A stretch of DNA of 64,000 nucleotides from the NCBI GenBank assembly GCA_002205965.3, contig NADL03000450.1:1240001-1304000 (forward strand). The letters run 5' to 3'. The notes under the pieces are model-generated. The model worked only from the letters and a program-made list of their open reading frames with translations, did not search any database and was not told the DNA's origin. Made by a program: the position numbers and the translations under genes. Shown here piece after piece: positions 32,652 through 44,642 of this stretch (position 1 is its first letter; every line of letters begins with the position of its first letter). The DNA comes from Kappaphycus alvarezii (Eukaryota > Rhodophyta > Florideophyceae > Gigartinales > Solieriaceae).

Positions 32652-33517
32652 AATATAAGACATTTGGATGTGGAGGAAGTGGAGGGGCGTGGGAGTTTTG
32701 ATGATAATGGTGGAGATTTATTTCATAGGAAAGAAGGCAATTGTGAAAAGAAGACTTCGGAACGCAAGCTGAAAATTCGAGGAGTCTCGTTCATCAGAAT
32801 AAAAATGCGGATTGGGATTGTGATTGGGGAGTAAGTGGGTTCTGTTTCATGTGTTTGAAGAGGAGTACGAGAGAAAGCGTTAGACGGGGGTGAGTACAAG
32901 GATGGAGCCGGGTGAAGGTGCTCGGTGTTCTTGAATGTAAGTAAGAGCTTGATAAAAACATTGGTGTGAGTTGGGGACAGATGCAAAGGTGGTGCTGCTT
33001 GTTAGAGATGATCTACGGGGGAAAACTGAGCGGTGCGTGAGTGGCAGGTGGGTGGTGAATGAACAAATCGAGGAGGGGATGGGAATAAGATAGGGAGGAG
33101 GAAGTGTTGGGGGTTGGATATGTTAAGTCGGGGAGACTGGGATGTGAGTTGTATTGAAAGGACAAGTCGAAGTGGTGATAGGAATAGGATGGGGAGGGGA
33201 TGTTTTTGTTTGATGCTCTGCCTTTTGGAATTTGAAGGGAGGTGTTGGTAGACCAGTAGTTTGGTCGTATGTGGTTCAAGGAGAATTGGTGTCCCTGACC
33301 TTCGTTCTTCATGGAAAAATCTAAGGTTATTAAGTTCGATAAATTGAGACAATGTACTTTCGAATCATCCAAATTATATTTTCTTTTAGGTTGATAAAAC
33401 GAAATTGGGAAAGTTCCGATAAGTCGAACTTAGCGCAAGAAGGTTTTTTTCTAAGATGCTCTTGCGACCTGCAAACAAGACATTATCCGGCGTCGTACAA
33501 ATCAACTTTAGTAGAAC
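32652..33517. other. no recognised gene; purine-rich
   Basis: The plus strand is G/A-rich, so long open frames on the minus strand (33002-33372) are Pro/Ser/Leu low-complexity and probably not coding. No other feature. Confidence 0.4.
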
Positions 33518-33843
33518 TGGGGTCGAGCGTCGACGAAAGGCGCTAACCGCAATCCTAACGAACGGGATGTTTTTAGCGTGGCGTTTTTACCTCTCTCTGG
33601 TTCTTTTTTTATTCTGTCTGCTATTCTTCTCTTTTGGGAAAAAGAAGGGACAATAGCTCATATATAATCAGTAAACACACCTAATTTTTGCGTAGTGGTA
33701 CTAGATGACATGAAATTAAAATAAATCAAAAATAGACACACTAAAGTGATAACTAAAACGTAGAAACACTAAAATGATATCGCGAGATTGCCAAGTGTGC
33801 ATTGAAAGCCAAGAAGGCAAAGTAAATTACCACGGTAAATGCA
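33518..33843 (-). repeat. copia 3' LTR
   Basis: Shares with 39048-39440 the blocks GGTCGAGCG, CTCTCT.TGGTTC.TTTT, CTGTCTGCTATT-like, ACTAAAATGA.ATCGCGA, GTGCCA.GTGT and TGCATT at the outer edge. Coordinates are set by the TG...CA ends and are accurate to a few bases. Confidence 0.7.
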
Positions 33844-34919
33844 TTCGCATCCCCACCACTCTAATTACGAGCTATCTCATTACGAATCATCTATTGAATG
33901 AAGGGTTTCCCATCCAGTTCATCGGTGACTGAAGTCTCGAAAGACTTATTTGGCGAGCGTTTAGTGAAGGCAATGGCAATATTCGAAATTTAGTTAACAA
34001 GAGCGACTTCACTGATTTCGAATCGACTATATGCTTTTATAGCTGAGGCGATGTCTATCGTGAGCCTCTGCTCAGCTTCATTAGATGTCTTTGTTATTAA
34101 ATCAAACAATTGCTACTCATCCGTAAGCATTCGAAGCGGGACCTTTTTTCAGTTAAGTATTTCCAGATCGTGGCGCAGCATATATGCAGCGTTAAAAAAC
34201 TCAGTAAATGCATAGAATTAACTACCCAGGATTGAATTAATAACACGCTTATACTTGCGATTCATGAATTCTAATATATGGAATTTGTTGTGGCCATCGC
34301 AAAGCATGATAATTTATCGCCAATTTGCGACCTGAAGTCATCTTTCCTTCCAAACGATTCATCATTGTAGACGCATAGGTGTAAATATTGTTCTTGGAAT
34401 CGAGGATAAACGTAGGCGTAAAGATTGTTATTGTAATCGAGGGTAATTTAGCAAATTGTACCCTCTTTTGAACCTTTTTATCGCTTCGTTTCGGAGACGA
34501 ACCGACTCGATGCTGTATCGTCCCTCAGAAACTGAAGCGGCTTTGCTAACCAGCCAAATTATGTCTGGACGAGAGTGACTAACCCATGAAACCGATGCCC
34601 TTGCACTTCGAAAAGCCTTTAAAGTTTCTTTTTAGGCTAATATTGTCAGGCGACTTATGTATATTCGCTGGTATATTTCTATAGATCCAGATTTTTTTCG
34701 CCATGCATGAAGTCCGAAGAAGTTCAATTCATTCCAATCTCGGGGCTTTGACTCAAAGTCGAGAATATTTTTCTCAGATAGCCTAAAACTGAAAATCCCC
34801 AGCCCGTAAAGATTCGTCGAAAATCACCCCACGTATTCCAGAAACTCCTTTATTTTCCTTTTCGTGCCATAAATATACTTACGGATCGCCACTTGGGGGA
34901 AATGGATACGGAATATCGT

Positions 34920-35303
34920 TCAGATACCGTAGCGCTGTATGGAAGCCATCAAATAATCTCCACTGTCGCAAAGACCGTACAAAGGTTGGCGAAACCGGAA
35001 TGATTGATCCAAAATAAGCTTAAAATACGGGTTGTACTTTAGATGACGCCGCAAGAATATTTTACGCTTCAGAAAGTCACTGCTCTCCAAGTTTGCCCGT
35101 GTGATGTCATTCGGGAACACTTGATACTCCTGGACAGCAGCAAAAGATACAATCATTATCGTGGATCTTTGTTGCATGAGTGGCATGTTGTGAAACAGAA
35201 GATATTTCTTGTAGTCATTATTTCCTTGCATAATAAACCTAGCCTTTGCGCTTTCAAGAGCTGCTGTAAAATTTTTGAGGAACAGAAAAAATCTTGCTTG
35301 CAA
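34920..35303 (-). pseudogene. copia reverse transcriptase fragment
   Basis: QEYQVFPNDITRANLESSDF (Asp of the copia D-(I/V)-x-x-A-(Y/F)-L motif), LKRKIFLRRHLKYNP, and RQPLYGLCDSGDYLMASIQR, the hallmark KPLYGL.DSG.yW of Ty1/copia RT. The YVDD box downstream was not located because of decay. Confidence 0.8.
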
Positions 35304-35892
35304 AACTTTGGCTTTGTCGGTATTTTTGGTTTATATACAACCTCTAAAGTACCTCAGCTAAGTAGCCCGAGTGCGTCATGTTTTTTGCATTCCAAAATAC
35401 TGTGCTCTTCACTTTAGGGTCGTTCGGTGTGAGCATGCCCGTGACAAATTCTTCGTGAGTTGCAAATTCTGTTATATCCATAGAATTAACTTCTGCATCA
35501 GGTGCACTCCAATCTTGGAGTTCAAGAATCACTCTCTCCAAAACATGAAATGGATTTTACACTGCACCTTGTTAGATATGCACCTAGTTCTTCTTGTACT
35601 TCTTTTCTTTATCTATGGAAAATTGACCAGACCTCCTCTTGAAATTGAGCTTAAGGATATTGTCGGTAACATACAGAACTTTGTATGGGCACGTTCAGGA
35701 GTCAGAATCATCGCAACACTTTATCCCATCGTAAAAAATACTCAAATGAGTCACCGTGGCAGTTGGTAGTTGGTTTCAGAGTGCTTTTGAACCCTTTCCA
35801 GTCGCATTAACCCGTACCATCTCCTTCAGTGCTTAGTCAAGAGTTATCATGCGCTCTAGGTGGTTATGGAAGTCGATTGGTGTTAGTGTAAT

Positions 35893-36548
35893 TTATGGAA
35901 AAAATACAAAAACCAGAAGCGTTGGCACGAGTAAGTTAGGCCCAGATGTATTGTTGAGTGCCTTAACTGCGTTATCTAGTACTTCTCTTTTTGACATGTT
36001 CGGATGTTTTGACTTGACCTTACGGTATATCGCTCGTAGAGAAGGATGATTTTTTTCACGGACACCCAGCGAATTATGACTTCCAAATATGGTTAGGATA
36101 CGCTCAATCCCGGCCAAAAGACGTAGCTTCTTGAATCTTGATAAATATGGCCATCTTTCTGCATGAAATTCGATTGGGTGTCCGGTGTAACGACTGACAC
36201 AGCCACTGCTTTAAGTTATCCAAACCTGTTGCATATTCTCGTGGTGCAAAAATATTACCGAATTGAACTTCGTGTCCTTGTCCACAATATGGAGGGAAGT
36301 GCCACCCACGAGCGAGAAGAGGTAACAGGAAACAGCGCGGTTGAACACGATACCTTCATTTGGTAGGGTAGCACTGAAATGAGAAGGCTTTCTACTAAAA
36401 TGTTGAAACATGTCATAAGAGTTTTCCAAACGCTATAGAGTTCTAAGGGTGTGCTGTGAGAATTCTCCAGGTCTGGTCCTTCGCAAGACGGTGAAAATTC
36501 GTTGTGAATCTGAGTGGTAAAAGTGCGTATACGCTTTACTGAGCTCAT
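35893..36548 (-). pseudogene. copia integrase
   Basis: Upstream part LVGGTSLHIVDKDTKFNSVI gives the first catalytic Asp (HIVD..T.F). Downstream part GVREKNHPSLRAIYRKVKSK, EVLDNAVKALNNTSGPNLLV, PTLLVF matches the end of the integrase catalytic core and following segment (GEGERYH.PLRRIY.K...A.NDT.GP.GLVP.LLVFG). Stops separate the two. Confidence 0.8.
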
Positions 36549-37346
36549 CGTCAGTGAATAGAATCTCTTTGTCTAAATTCTGGCTATAAAAAAAGTTTAC
36601 ACACTGCCTAGTCAGAACAATTTACTATTTTCTACTACGAGGAATGATATTAGTTGCTGCCATGTCAATTAAAACTTCTTAATTATCGAGAAAATCTAGT
36701 CCGGCCGTAAGAGGAACATTGAAGTGTAAAACATCAACCTAGAAAGCAAGAAAAATTCCAGTATTCATGGGGACTCGAGCATTGATATAACCCACGCCCT
36801 TGTATCTGTTAATTGAGAACCTGTAGAAACGATGGAAATCTGCTTTCTTCGAGGAGAATGGAACTTTTGTTAACTAAAAATATGTTTTAGCTTTTTCAAT
36901 GCAGAGTAATGGGTTCTCCGCTCTCATATCATCACATGCCCGATGAAAGATATGGTACTAGTCGGTTTTAGTGGTTGCAGCATCGGAAGTAGAAACGTTT
37001 TCACCATGGATTTGTAACAAGGATTTCCCGGTAGCTTGATTGCCTGAGATCACTTTGTGCGTCGAGTACAACTCAGGATTATTATAATCTTTGTTATCGT
37101 AAAAAACGGTTTGATGATGGGTCAAAGGAGTTTTTCCTAGTAGAAATTACAGCGTTTGTTCTTCCAAACTTGGTATTGGACCCTCGAAAATCTGTTGGTC
37201 GGAATGCTCGTTCTGATTACCTAGGGTTTCAAAGTCATCATCCTTTTGCTGGTCAACTTGATGGCAGAGCTCAGCCAAAAATGATGAGTGCAAATTTTCG
37301 ATGTTCAATTTCTTCCTGTAGCAACATTACACTTTGTTTTCTGTGG

Positions 37347-37870
37347 TTAGAGGAATGTTGAGCGGTCTAGCACAGTCTTTAACGAATGAGACTTATCCCC
37401 ACAATTGAACCATCCTGAAACAGTTAGAAGGTCAAAATGTTTACTGTCTTGGTTGGATTTACTCAACTGGCTTGAGCATATTGCAGGTTGATTATTTCCA
37501 TAACTTCCTTGGAAATTAAAAATGATTCCAAGGAAATCATAATCTCGGGCCATCCGTGACCACTTCGCCTCGGTGAATATATTATCTTGGAGACGGGCAA
37601 TCTCCGGCTCTTTTTTCAGTTGAAGCTGAGCTTCCAACTCACCATATAGCTTGCTTAAAGTCCAAGTTGAGAGTGGCAAAATGGGCAAGCGCTTCTGTCG
37701 CCCATTCCTAACAGAGCACAGCCGATGAAAGATACTTTGTGTACACCTCCGCGATGAGCAAAAGGAGATTGAAGAGCGAGTTTTGTGATGACTTTGCAAA
37801 CTTTCGCTAAAGCTGTAGAGGCCTCCATTCTTTTCTCAACAGAACTACTCATCCTGAAGGAATTCAAGAA
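37347..37870 (-). pseudogene. copia Gag fragment
   Basis: Helical Gag-like sequence (STWTLSKLYGELEAQLQLKK) followed by WFNCGDKSHSLKT, a degenerate CCHC knuckle in which the first and last cysteines are lost. Position upstream of the integrase fits Gag. Confidence 0.5.
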
Positions 37871-38099
37871 AATTTACACCTTTTTCTGGCTGACGACTGA
37901 ATTTTACTCCCTTTTGATGTGGTCGACAGCCTATTGAAACGACTGTGCGTATCAGTCCACAGAACCTAAAAAAAATCGTCTGGCGTCTCTGCGTGAAAGG
38001 ATGTGCAGGTAGCGGAGTTCCTAGGTAAGCCTCAGGTTATAATCAAGGGAGATTTGGGGATAATCATCGACAAATTCCTACCACCATTCACCTATGTTC

Positions 38100-39047
38100 C
38101 TTAACCGTCTCCCAGCAGAGATGATTCCCTTAAATATTTAAATTACGGCATTCCTATATTCCCCATCTGGGTAAATGTCAGTCGACAGATTCATTAAAAT
38201 TCTCCTTGACGAATGCTCAACGAGGTTCGCTCCGCGACTGTCTAAGAAAAATATCAACTCTATATGTAAGATTGGCACCGCTTGGGGGCTTGTCCCAAGC
38301 AGAACTGCTGGTGAAAAAAGTTCTGCAACTCTTTGCACTAGTGAGGTCCCTGTCGTAGAGTTGCCTGACTCCAGAATGTGGATATTTGTCACGAATATTT
38401 TCTATACGCTTTCCATTGAGTGGAGAATTGATTGCGGCAAAGCTACCGTAAGTAAATAAGTAGTTTAATTCATATAATTAGATTGATCTCTAATAATTGA
38501 CCCAGAAGGTAAATCTCACTTCCCAGATTGAGTGGCAAGTACTGAAATTAATGCAGTAGTGATAGTTCGCTTCTTAAAACTTGGGATTTATATGAGATTT
38601 AATGCAAAACTGAGTAAATTGCGATGTAACACCCTTTCTCAAGAGCCGCCCAGTTAAAAAACAGTAGTTACCCAGTTATCCCAAGGTATAGGTTAAGCAG
38701 CGTCAGGTTGATTTGCATGATACGATTAGATACAGTATCCAGTCTCCCTGTTTGCCGCGCTGGCTTCCATACAGCACTAATCCATATAGAGCTATAACCA
38801 GGCCCCCACATAACTCACCAGACTTGTAGACAGTGCTTTAAACACCAGAGCGACTATCCCTTGCGTCGTAGGTAGGAATAAAAACTCTCAATTAGGTCAA
38901 GTCAGCAATCGCTTTCCGAAGCAATCTCGATTACCTGACAGATTTTCACGCCAACCAAAATACATCAAGCCTTATTTAAATTGCAGACGTGTTTCTATTG
39001 CTGAGAGAAAATATGAATCAGCGGCCAATTTCAGAATGTGGAAAAAA
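38100..39047. other. copia leader and 5' internal region
   Basis: Frames on both strands at 38.14-38.46 kb overlap and have no recognised domain. The rest is AT-rich. The bases just inside the 5' LTR (minus strand TTTTTTCCACATTCTG) do not resemble the usual initiator-Met primer-binding site. Confidence 0.35.
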
Positions 39048-39440
39048 TGTGGTCGAGCGCCGATGATCCGAGCTAACAGTAATCCCGACGACTGGGATGA
39101 TTTCAGCTTGGGGGTTTGTTTTATCTCTCTATGGTTCCTTTTCTGAGTTTGTATGCTATTGTTCCCTTTTGGGATTAGGCAGGACCAGTAGCAAATATAC
39201 AATTCTGACTGTTGTCATAAGACCCCCCAAAAGTTAAATTTGTCCATGTTCCTTTAATGCAAAAAAACTAATAGTTGTAATCGACTCTAGCGGTAAATGC
39301 AACCACTTACTGCGTTATAATCTTCGATTACATGACATTGATATAAATTAAAAAATAAAAATACTAAAATGACATCGCGAAAGTGCCACGTGTAAAGTAA
39401 AAGCCACGAAGGTACAGTAAAATTATCCACGATACATGCA
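39048..39440 (-). repeat. copia 5' LTR
   Basis: Pairs with 33518-33843. It carries about 70 bp extra around 39230-39310 relative to the other LTR. Confidence 0.7.
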
Positions 39441-39659
39441 TTCAAAAATCTTCGAGTTTTTGCGATTTACCAGAAGAGCAACCCACCCTCCACCTCCTTT
39501 CAAAGAAAGACGGCTTCACTCGAACGAGTGCTGCTACTTTTCAAGCTTGAAGTTAGTCTCTTTATTTCGATACGATAGGAGAGGTATTAGGGATATCAAC
39601 AACTGTACTGCATGATGGGCAAAGTTAACTTCTTGCGATGCGAAGAAAATTTATTTATC

Positions 39660-41840
39660 TCCTGACTAAATGCAGACTAAAAGGCTATGTTATCAGGGTA
39701 AACTTGCAAGTGAATACTGTAATGCAGAAAAATGATGAATCTTGTTTGGTCGGAATTAAATGTGCCGCTGAAGGGCCCTTAGGGGATGCATATGGTAGGG
39801 AAATGAAATGTAGTGGCTGTTAAAGATGTGAATATATACACTGGTGACTGATGCTATAAAAAACCCACCATTAAGGGATTTTGGCCACATATGTATAGTG
39901 AAATTTAAAAAATATATACCCAGTCGAGAGAACATATAAAAAAACATTAATTGGGCAATTTTTTAATGCGAAAGAAACGTTGCCTGAAATTAGACTCAAA
40001 AGTATATTTTTGAGGATTATTGTTCCCATAGGACACGTAGCGGTTTTAGGAAGACAAAAAGATCTTGACTTAAAAACAATAACCTATTAACCCTCCCTCC
40101 TTAGAAATGAAATTAAAGCAACGCTTATGCATAGGTGCAACGAGTCGCTGAGTGATTGTATGATCGACTGAGCTCAAACAAAGATTAATACAGCCCATTA
40201 TTTCAGAGGTAGAGCCAAACTAGCGGTTATTTGCGTAGACTTCCCAAACCAGTATACCAAACAGATCCTCTATATATTTGAGGTCTAGAGACTTCACGGG
40301 CCACTTCATACCCTGATTCCTATGGATTTAAACCAGTCCTTAAATGCCAAGGAAGCATTACCAGGGGCAACACTCTACTGGTAGAATCATTTAACTGCAA
40401 ATTATTGTCTGCCCAGGGTAGTAGATCCTTCTCCGGTATCCTGACATAACTCAAAACGCTTCCCAAACACATGATTCTGTTACCATCGTGTTGGAGCTTC
40501 GAAATCACCAACTACTTTTACCTTAGATAGCGACAATAACTCCTTAAACCATGAGGTCCGTCACAGTTAAACCTCTTCTCGTCACTAAACACCGCCCGTA
40601 CCCACCAGCCATACCCTTTCACTGCGTGTTTTCTTGCCCATTCGATGCGAGCTTCTCGATGACTCTCTTTCTAAGGCGGCTGACATATAACCCGTTTATA
40701 GCGCAAATTGATGCTACCGTTAAGATGTTAACGAGTTTCGCTCTTGTAAATAGGCAACTGATGCTCGCTTCAGAGTAATCTAGCGCCTTGGGTTGAATTT
40801 GATGCTGCTCCAATCAGCCTACGCTTATCTCGGATTTTTATCTTTCGTCGGTTTGCTTGCTTGTTTCTGGTCGCATACGCTGAGGGATTGAAAAGGAATA
40901 ACCGAATAAAATTTCGCGAAAGCTGAAGTTGTTTTGAAATTGAGGGAAGGGAGTGGCCTGCCTGCTTGAGAGCGGATGCCCGAGAACGCTCGATCTCGTT
41001 GAGTTCTCTACTTCTCTGCATTGTGTCTGAGGCAGAGTTCAGAGAGGATGTTCGGATGGATTTCAGCGGGAAATACATTATGTTTAATCCCATGAAGAGA
41101 TTATATAAAGGAGAAACGTTTGGTGTCCTATGACAACAAGTACCCATAAAACAAAGTAAAGTTTTATCAAAATAGTTCTAAAAGATGGATTTCATGAAAT
41201 ATTTCATGCTTCTGGCCCTTGCCTAATGTGTTCTTCTACGTGGAGAGATCATGTTTTAAATTTACTGTACGCATGGTGGTGAAGCAGTTCATTGAGGGGG
41301 GTTATTATGGCATTAGTCACGAATTTAGTATAGTGATGGCGTCCCGCAATATTAAGAGCTGCCTGTCGGTGAGGGCGTTGTTCCGGAGGAGTTCCATGGC
41401 ACGGGTAGCAGTTTCGTGGGACTTTATCGTTGACACTGGGTGACGTGGGAACCAGCGCAGAAACCAGCAAAGGTCGAGGCAACGCGGGTGCCTCATGAGG
41501 ATAGGGTAGGTGAGGAAGGATGGGAAGGATCCAGTTCGTGTCTTAGCGGGTGCGTAGCGGGGTGAGGAGCGATGTTTGCGGCGGAATGAGGAGCTATTGA
41601 CGGTGTTACAAACAGAGTTGTAAAGGTACGATGGGTGTGCCGCGGGTGGGGAGGTAATGGTTTTGTGGAGTACTGAATTTTCTCCGTATGTTGTGATTTG
41701 GTTCAACGTGCGGACTTCTGTGGTATTCTGGTTGTGTTTGACCGCCTGAGTGGTATAGTGTAGTGCGCACGTACTTGTAGTAACCATTTCGCAGGGGTTT
41801 CAGCATGACCGCCAATAGCGCTAGTCTTCTTTCACTCAAA
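39660..41840 (-). mobile_element. LINE-B copy 2, split by a Tc1/mariner element
   Basis: The 3' untranslated part (39660-39838, GGCTATGTTATCAGGGTAA..., GTAATGCA..GAATCTTGTT) and the C-terminal coding part (41326-41790, FPSFLTYPILMRHPRCLDLC and TATRAMELLRNNALTDRQLL) align with the continuous LINE-B copy at 17221-17640. They are separated here by a 1.49-kb insertion. No RT domain remains; the copy is 5'-truncated near 41840. Confidence 0.8.
39839..41325 (-). mobile_element. Tc1/mariner-like transposon
   Basis: Flanked by TA at 39837-39838 and 41326-41327. The ends are diverged terminal inverted repeats of about 200 bp: left begins CACTGGTGACTGATGC.ATAA, right (reverse complement) AATTCGTGACTAATGCCATA, with further matched blocks inward (GTA.AGT.AAATTTAAAA; CATAGGACAC at the inner edge, 40029-40038 and 41123-41132). 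Transposase relic on the minus strand, ~41035-40085: helix-turn-helix (MQRSRELNEIERSRASALKQ, GHSLPSISKQLQLSRNFIRL), RDKRRLIGAASN, and decayed catalytic-core and C-terminal pieces such as SLDLKYIEDLFG (from SPDLNPIE..W). Stops and shifts make it inactive. Confidence 0.85.
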
Positions 41841-41990
41841 TCTGTAATTTAAGCGACAAAAAGGCCGATTAAATTTTCATCTTGACACGATAAATGAAAT
41901 GGCCTGAAAAGGGAGCATACCTTCGTGACGGATGAATTGGGGTATTTGTTGTACCGCCAACTTTACAATACAGAATTAGGCCACAAATTA

Positions 41991-42039
41991 TCTCCTGAGA
42001 GAAATGTACAGTATAGTACTGTACATTTCTCTCAGGAGA
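41991..42039. repeat. perfect hairpin, 23-bp arms, 3-nt loop
   Basis: Arms 41991-42013 and 42017-42039 are exact reverse complements with loop TAG. The arm starts TCTCCTGAGAGAAATG and ends in TACAGTA. A further CAGTACTGTACAT follows at 42042-42054. No protein frame crosses it sensibly. It could be a foldback element core, a small-RNA precursor or a regulatory palindrome. Confidence 0.9.
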
Positions 42040-42054
42040 GACAGTACTGTACAT

Positions 42055-42565
42055 GGCCTCAATTTTGGATCGTGAGAGCTATAGAAAGTACCTTTCATGA
42101 CTTTGGGCCACATATTGTCACCAATGCACGAAAACGTAGTGCAATAAGCAAAAAAATTGGTGGAAAAAGTACTGTAGAGGCTACTTTGTGTCTGTGTTCT
42201 AGGTTTTTAGTACCATCTGGCGCATTTTGATATTTCTGCGTTGTCTATATGAAGAGGGGTGAAGCGGGATTCGGAGTAACGCAGAGAGGCAAGCCACACC
42301 TCGAAGATCCCCTAAACACCTCAACACCCCTAAACTCCACAACATCACCCAAACAACACAACAATTCAAACACTACCACCATCACCACGTTGCCTTTACC
42401 TGTCTTGTGTACTCAAAACAGTGGATTCCTTTGTCCCCTTGGATTTAAGGTGTGCATAACGAAGTTCAAGGGGTTAATATCCATTATACTGCAGGTGTCT
42501 CTTGTCTCTTTGGACTTTTGGTGCTTAGCTCGAATTCAAGGGTACAGTAACGTCAGTGACTACTA
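42055..42565. other. no recognised gene
   Basis: A plus-strand frame (42249-42566) is Thr/Asn/Pro low complexity (repeated ACA/AAC words) and probably not coding. Confidence 0.4.
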
Positions 42566-43248
42566 ATGATTAAACCTTCCTGGTACTCGAATGGAATGGT
42601 TGCAGGGATAAGGATGCCACTACGGACTTTGGAGGATCATCGAAGGTACAGGGAGCTCCGTGGGCGGAAGGAAAGAGAAATGCTTGTCAGCAACTCCACC
42701 AAAGAGGAGAACTACACCATCACGGTCTACCCAAGACACCCCTTTATTGACGATGAGGCCGAGGAAGGGTCCGAAGAATCCGAACGGGACTCCATCCTCG
42801 CCGGGTCTTCTTCACAGGCGACTAGTCACTAAAGACAGGATCCCCGTTCTCCACAGCCTACCTCTAGTCTTTTTCACCGCACAACAGCCCTTGGGTCTTC
42901 TTCTGCGGCTACCTCTTCCCAGGCCCAGGCCCGTGTTGATCTTGTCTGTAGTACCGCATTCAAGCTTGGGACGGACCACGAGAGCAGGGAAAGGAACAAG
43001 AAATGCAAAAAACACAAAGTACATTGTCGCATCTGCGACATAAGGCTTATCAATTTCAGGCGACAAGCTGCCCACGAGGCTGTCGAGAAACACCCGAGGG
43101 CAAAACAGAGGTTAAGGTAGAGCAAGGATCCCTGCGGCATACCCAGTGCGATACTACTTTCGCACAGGATATCTACCTAGAGACACACCGGCTCAGGAAC
43201 AAGCATCGTAGGATACTTTCTCTCCTCACCGAGAGAGGACGTAATTAG
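42566..43248 (+). pseudogene. two-finger C2H2 protein relic
   Basis: Three consecutive frames read as one protein: an N-terminal charged part (EDHRRYRELRGRKEREMLVS; FIDDEAEEGSEESERD), a stop at 42832, then a frame with VHCRICDIRLINFRRQAAHE.AVEKH (CX2CX12HX5H), then after another shift HTQCDTTFAQDIYLETHRLR.NKH, a second finger in which the first Cys is His. C2H2 fingers bind nucleic acid. It is followed within 100 bp by a gypsy-type Pol tail, so it may be an extra ORF of an LTR element or a captured host gene. At least two frameshifts. Confidence 0.5.
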
Positions 43249-43259
43249 AACATTTAATT

Positions 43260-43440
43260 GGGTTTCTATTGCCAGGGGAAAAAATGAAAAAAAAGAAAAC
43301 AAAGAAAAAATAAAATTAGAAGCACTCAAATAGAGATGCGAAAAAAGAAGCAACGACAGCCCCTTCCAGTTTAAAAATCAAGCACTCATATGGTATTCTT
43401 GTGGAGGGGGGTTAACTCCCTCTCCGATTCGAGCTCACTT
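43260..43440 (+). mobile_element. remnant of a gypsy-2-related Pol tail
   Basis: A long A-rich run followed by RKKKQRQPLPV-stop-KSSTHM. The end of gypsy-2 at 48.84-48.97 kb has the same layout (A-rich run, then GRKKKKPEPVPVPKKTSTHL). The two are homologous but diverged, indicating a second, older relative of gypsy-2 immediately upstream. Confidence 0.55.
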
Positions 43441-44642
43441 GGTGACAGTATCGAATTTTTCATTGGAGGCGACGATGTTCGCATGTTTTTTTGAGAAAGT
43501 AGTTATGACTGCTAAAGAAGAGGAGAAAGGCAATGAAACTCCTTGCACACTTGGATGGTTCTGCCTGAGTCTTTTACAACGACTCCTTTGCCAAAGACGA
43601 TTCAGTCACAGAGGAGGCAAAGAACTACGAAATATTAAAAAAACGTTGAATTCAAACTTTTCAGCTCCAAGGAAACCTTGAAATGTCATACGGAAAGCTT
43701 AAGAAGCAGGTTTTGCTATTGACGATATCCCAGGGTCACTGAAAATCATCGATAAACTGTACGAAAACCCGGGTTTCGATGAATGAGCGAATTTTGGGCT
43801 ATCATTGTAGTAGAATGGACTGGAAGGTCCACGGACCAGGTGGGGTTTTTAGAAGCAAGCCTTCTTCGGGAGACCAGTCTAGCTGGGCTAGACAGCTGCG
43901 AAAGTAGCAAAGTAGAGCGACCGTAGCTTTCGCTCGAAAAGGACTAGGAGGACGCCCTAGGATCCTCCAGGTGGGCCTGGAGTGGGGATTTGAGAAGGAA
44001 AAAGGGGAGAAAAGGAGAAAGGAGGAAGGAGATGGTTAGTTAGGGTAGGCGATCCTACTCCAGGAAACGCTAGAATAGGTTAGTAAAATGTGACTACTCT
44101 GGTCACTGTGTCCACTACGGACAAGAGTAGCGCCGCTTACTCCGGACGCATGCTAGTTGGTCTAGCTGATGTGATCCCGTGCAGCGCTAGGCTTGCCGGT
44201 CACTGAACTAAGCAAAACCTAGACAAACTACACCGGACTACGACGGTCTCAGTGGTGCTGGTCAGGGAATTTTGGGGATGGAAGTTGGTCCATTGGTTCG
44301 ATGGTTTACTGTTAGGGATCCTAATGCCGACGGCCCTAAATAGTAATGGTCTCACCTACTGCGGCACTGTCAGCTAATTAGTCCTCCAGTAATTACTAAA
44401 ATAATGGGATAATTAAGGGAATGAATGTAATTGCTTTGGCCCTACACGTGGCCCTAAAACGTGGCAATCACACGTGGCACAAAACATGTGCCCAGGACAG
44501 GGCAGTCTGTCCGTACTGTAGTGAGAACAGTATGCGCGGGCGAAAATAAAAGGCCAGGTTCCCACAATCATGGTCAACCACATGTAACCATAGTGAGTTG
44601 GCCCAGTTTCTAGGCTTTAAGGGGCCAACAGACTAACCAGGG
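43441..44642 (+). other. gypsy-2 upstream region, possible 5' LTR/leader
   Basis: No coding domain. A TATA-like AAAATAAAAGG at 44543-44553 lies 90 bp before the Gag frame. The segment should hold the 5' LTR, but I could not match it to a 3' copy after 48.97 kb. Confidence 0.35.

Larger units (their letters stand above)
33518..39440 (-). mobile_element. Ty1/copia-like LTR retrotransposon, decayed
   Basis: A 5.9-kb unit on the minus strand with recognisable LTRs and the copia domain order Gag, integrase, RT. In element orientation both LTRs begin TGCAT and end ACC(C/A)CA. They are diverged and unequal (326 and 393 bp), so the insertion is old. Flanking pentamers (AGAAC left, TTCAA right) do not match, so no target duplication is visible. 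All coding parts have stops. Confidence 0.8.

Noticed and set aside
32652..33372. Minus-strand frames of 116 and 119 codons
   Set aside because: They arise from a G/A-rich plus strand, giving Pro/Ser/Leu/His low complexity in two overlapping frames.
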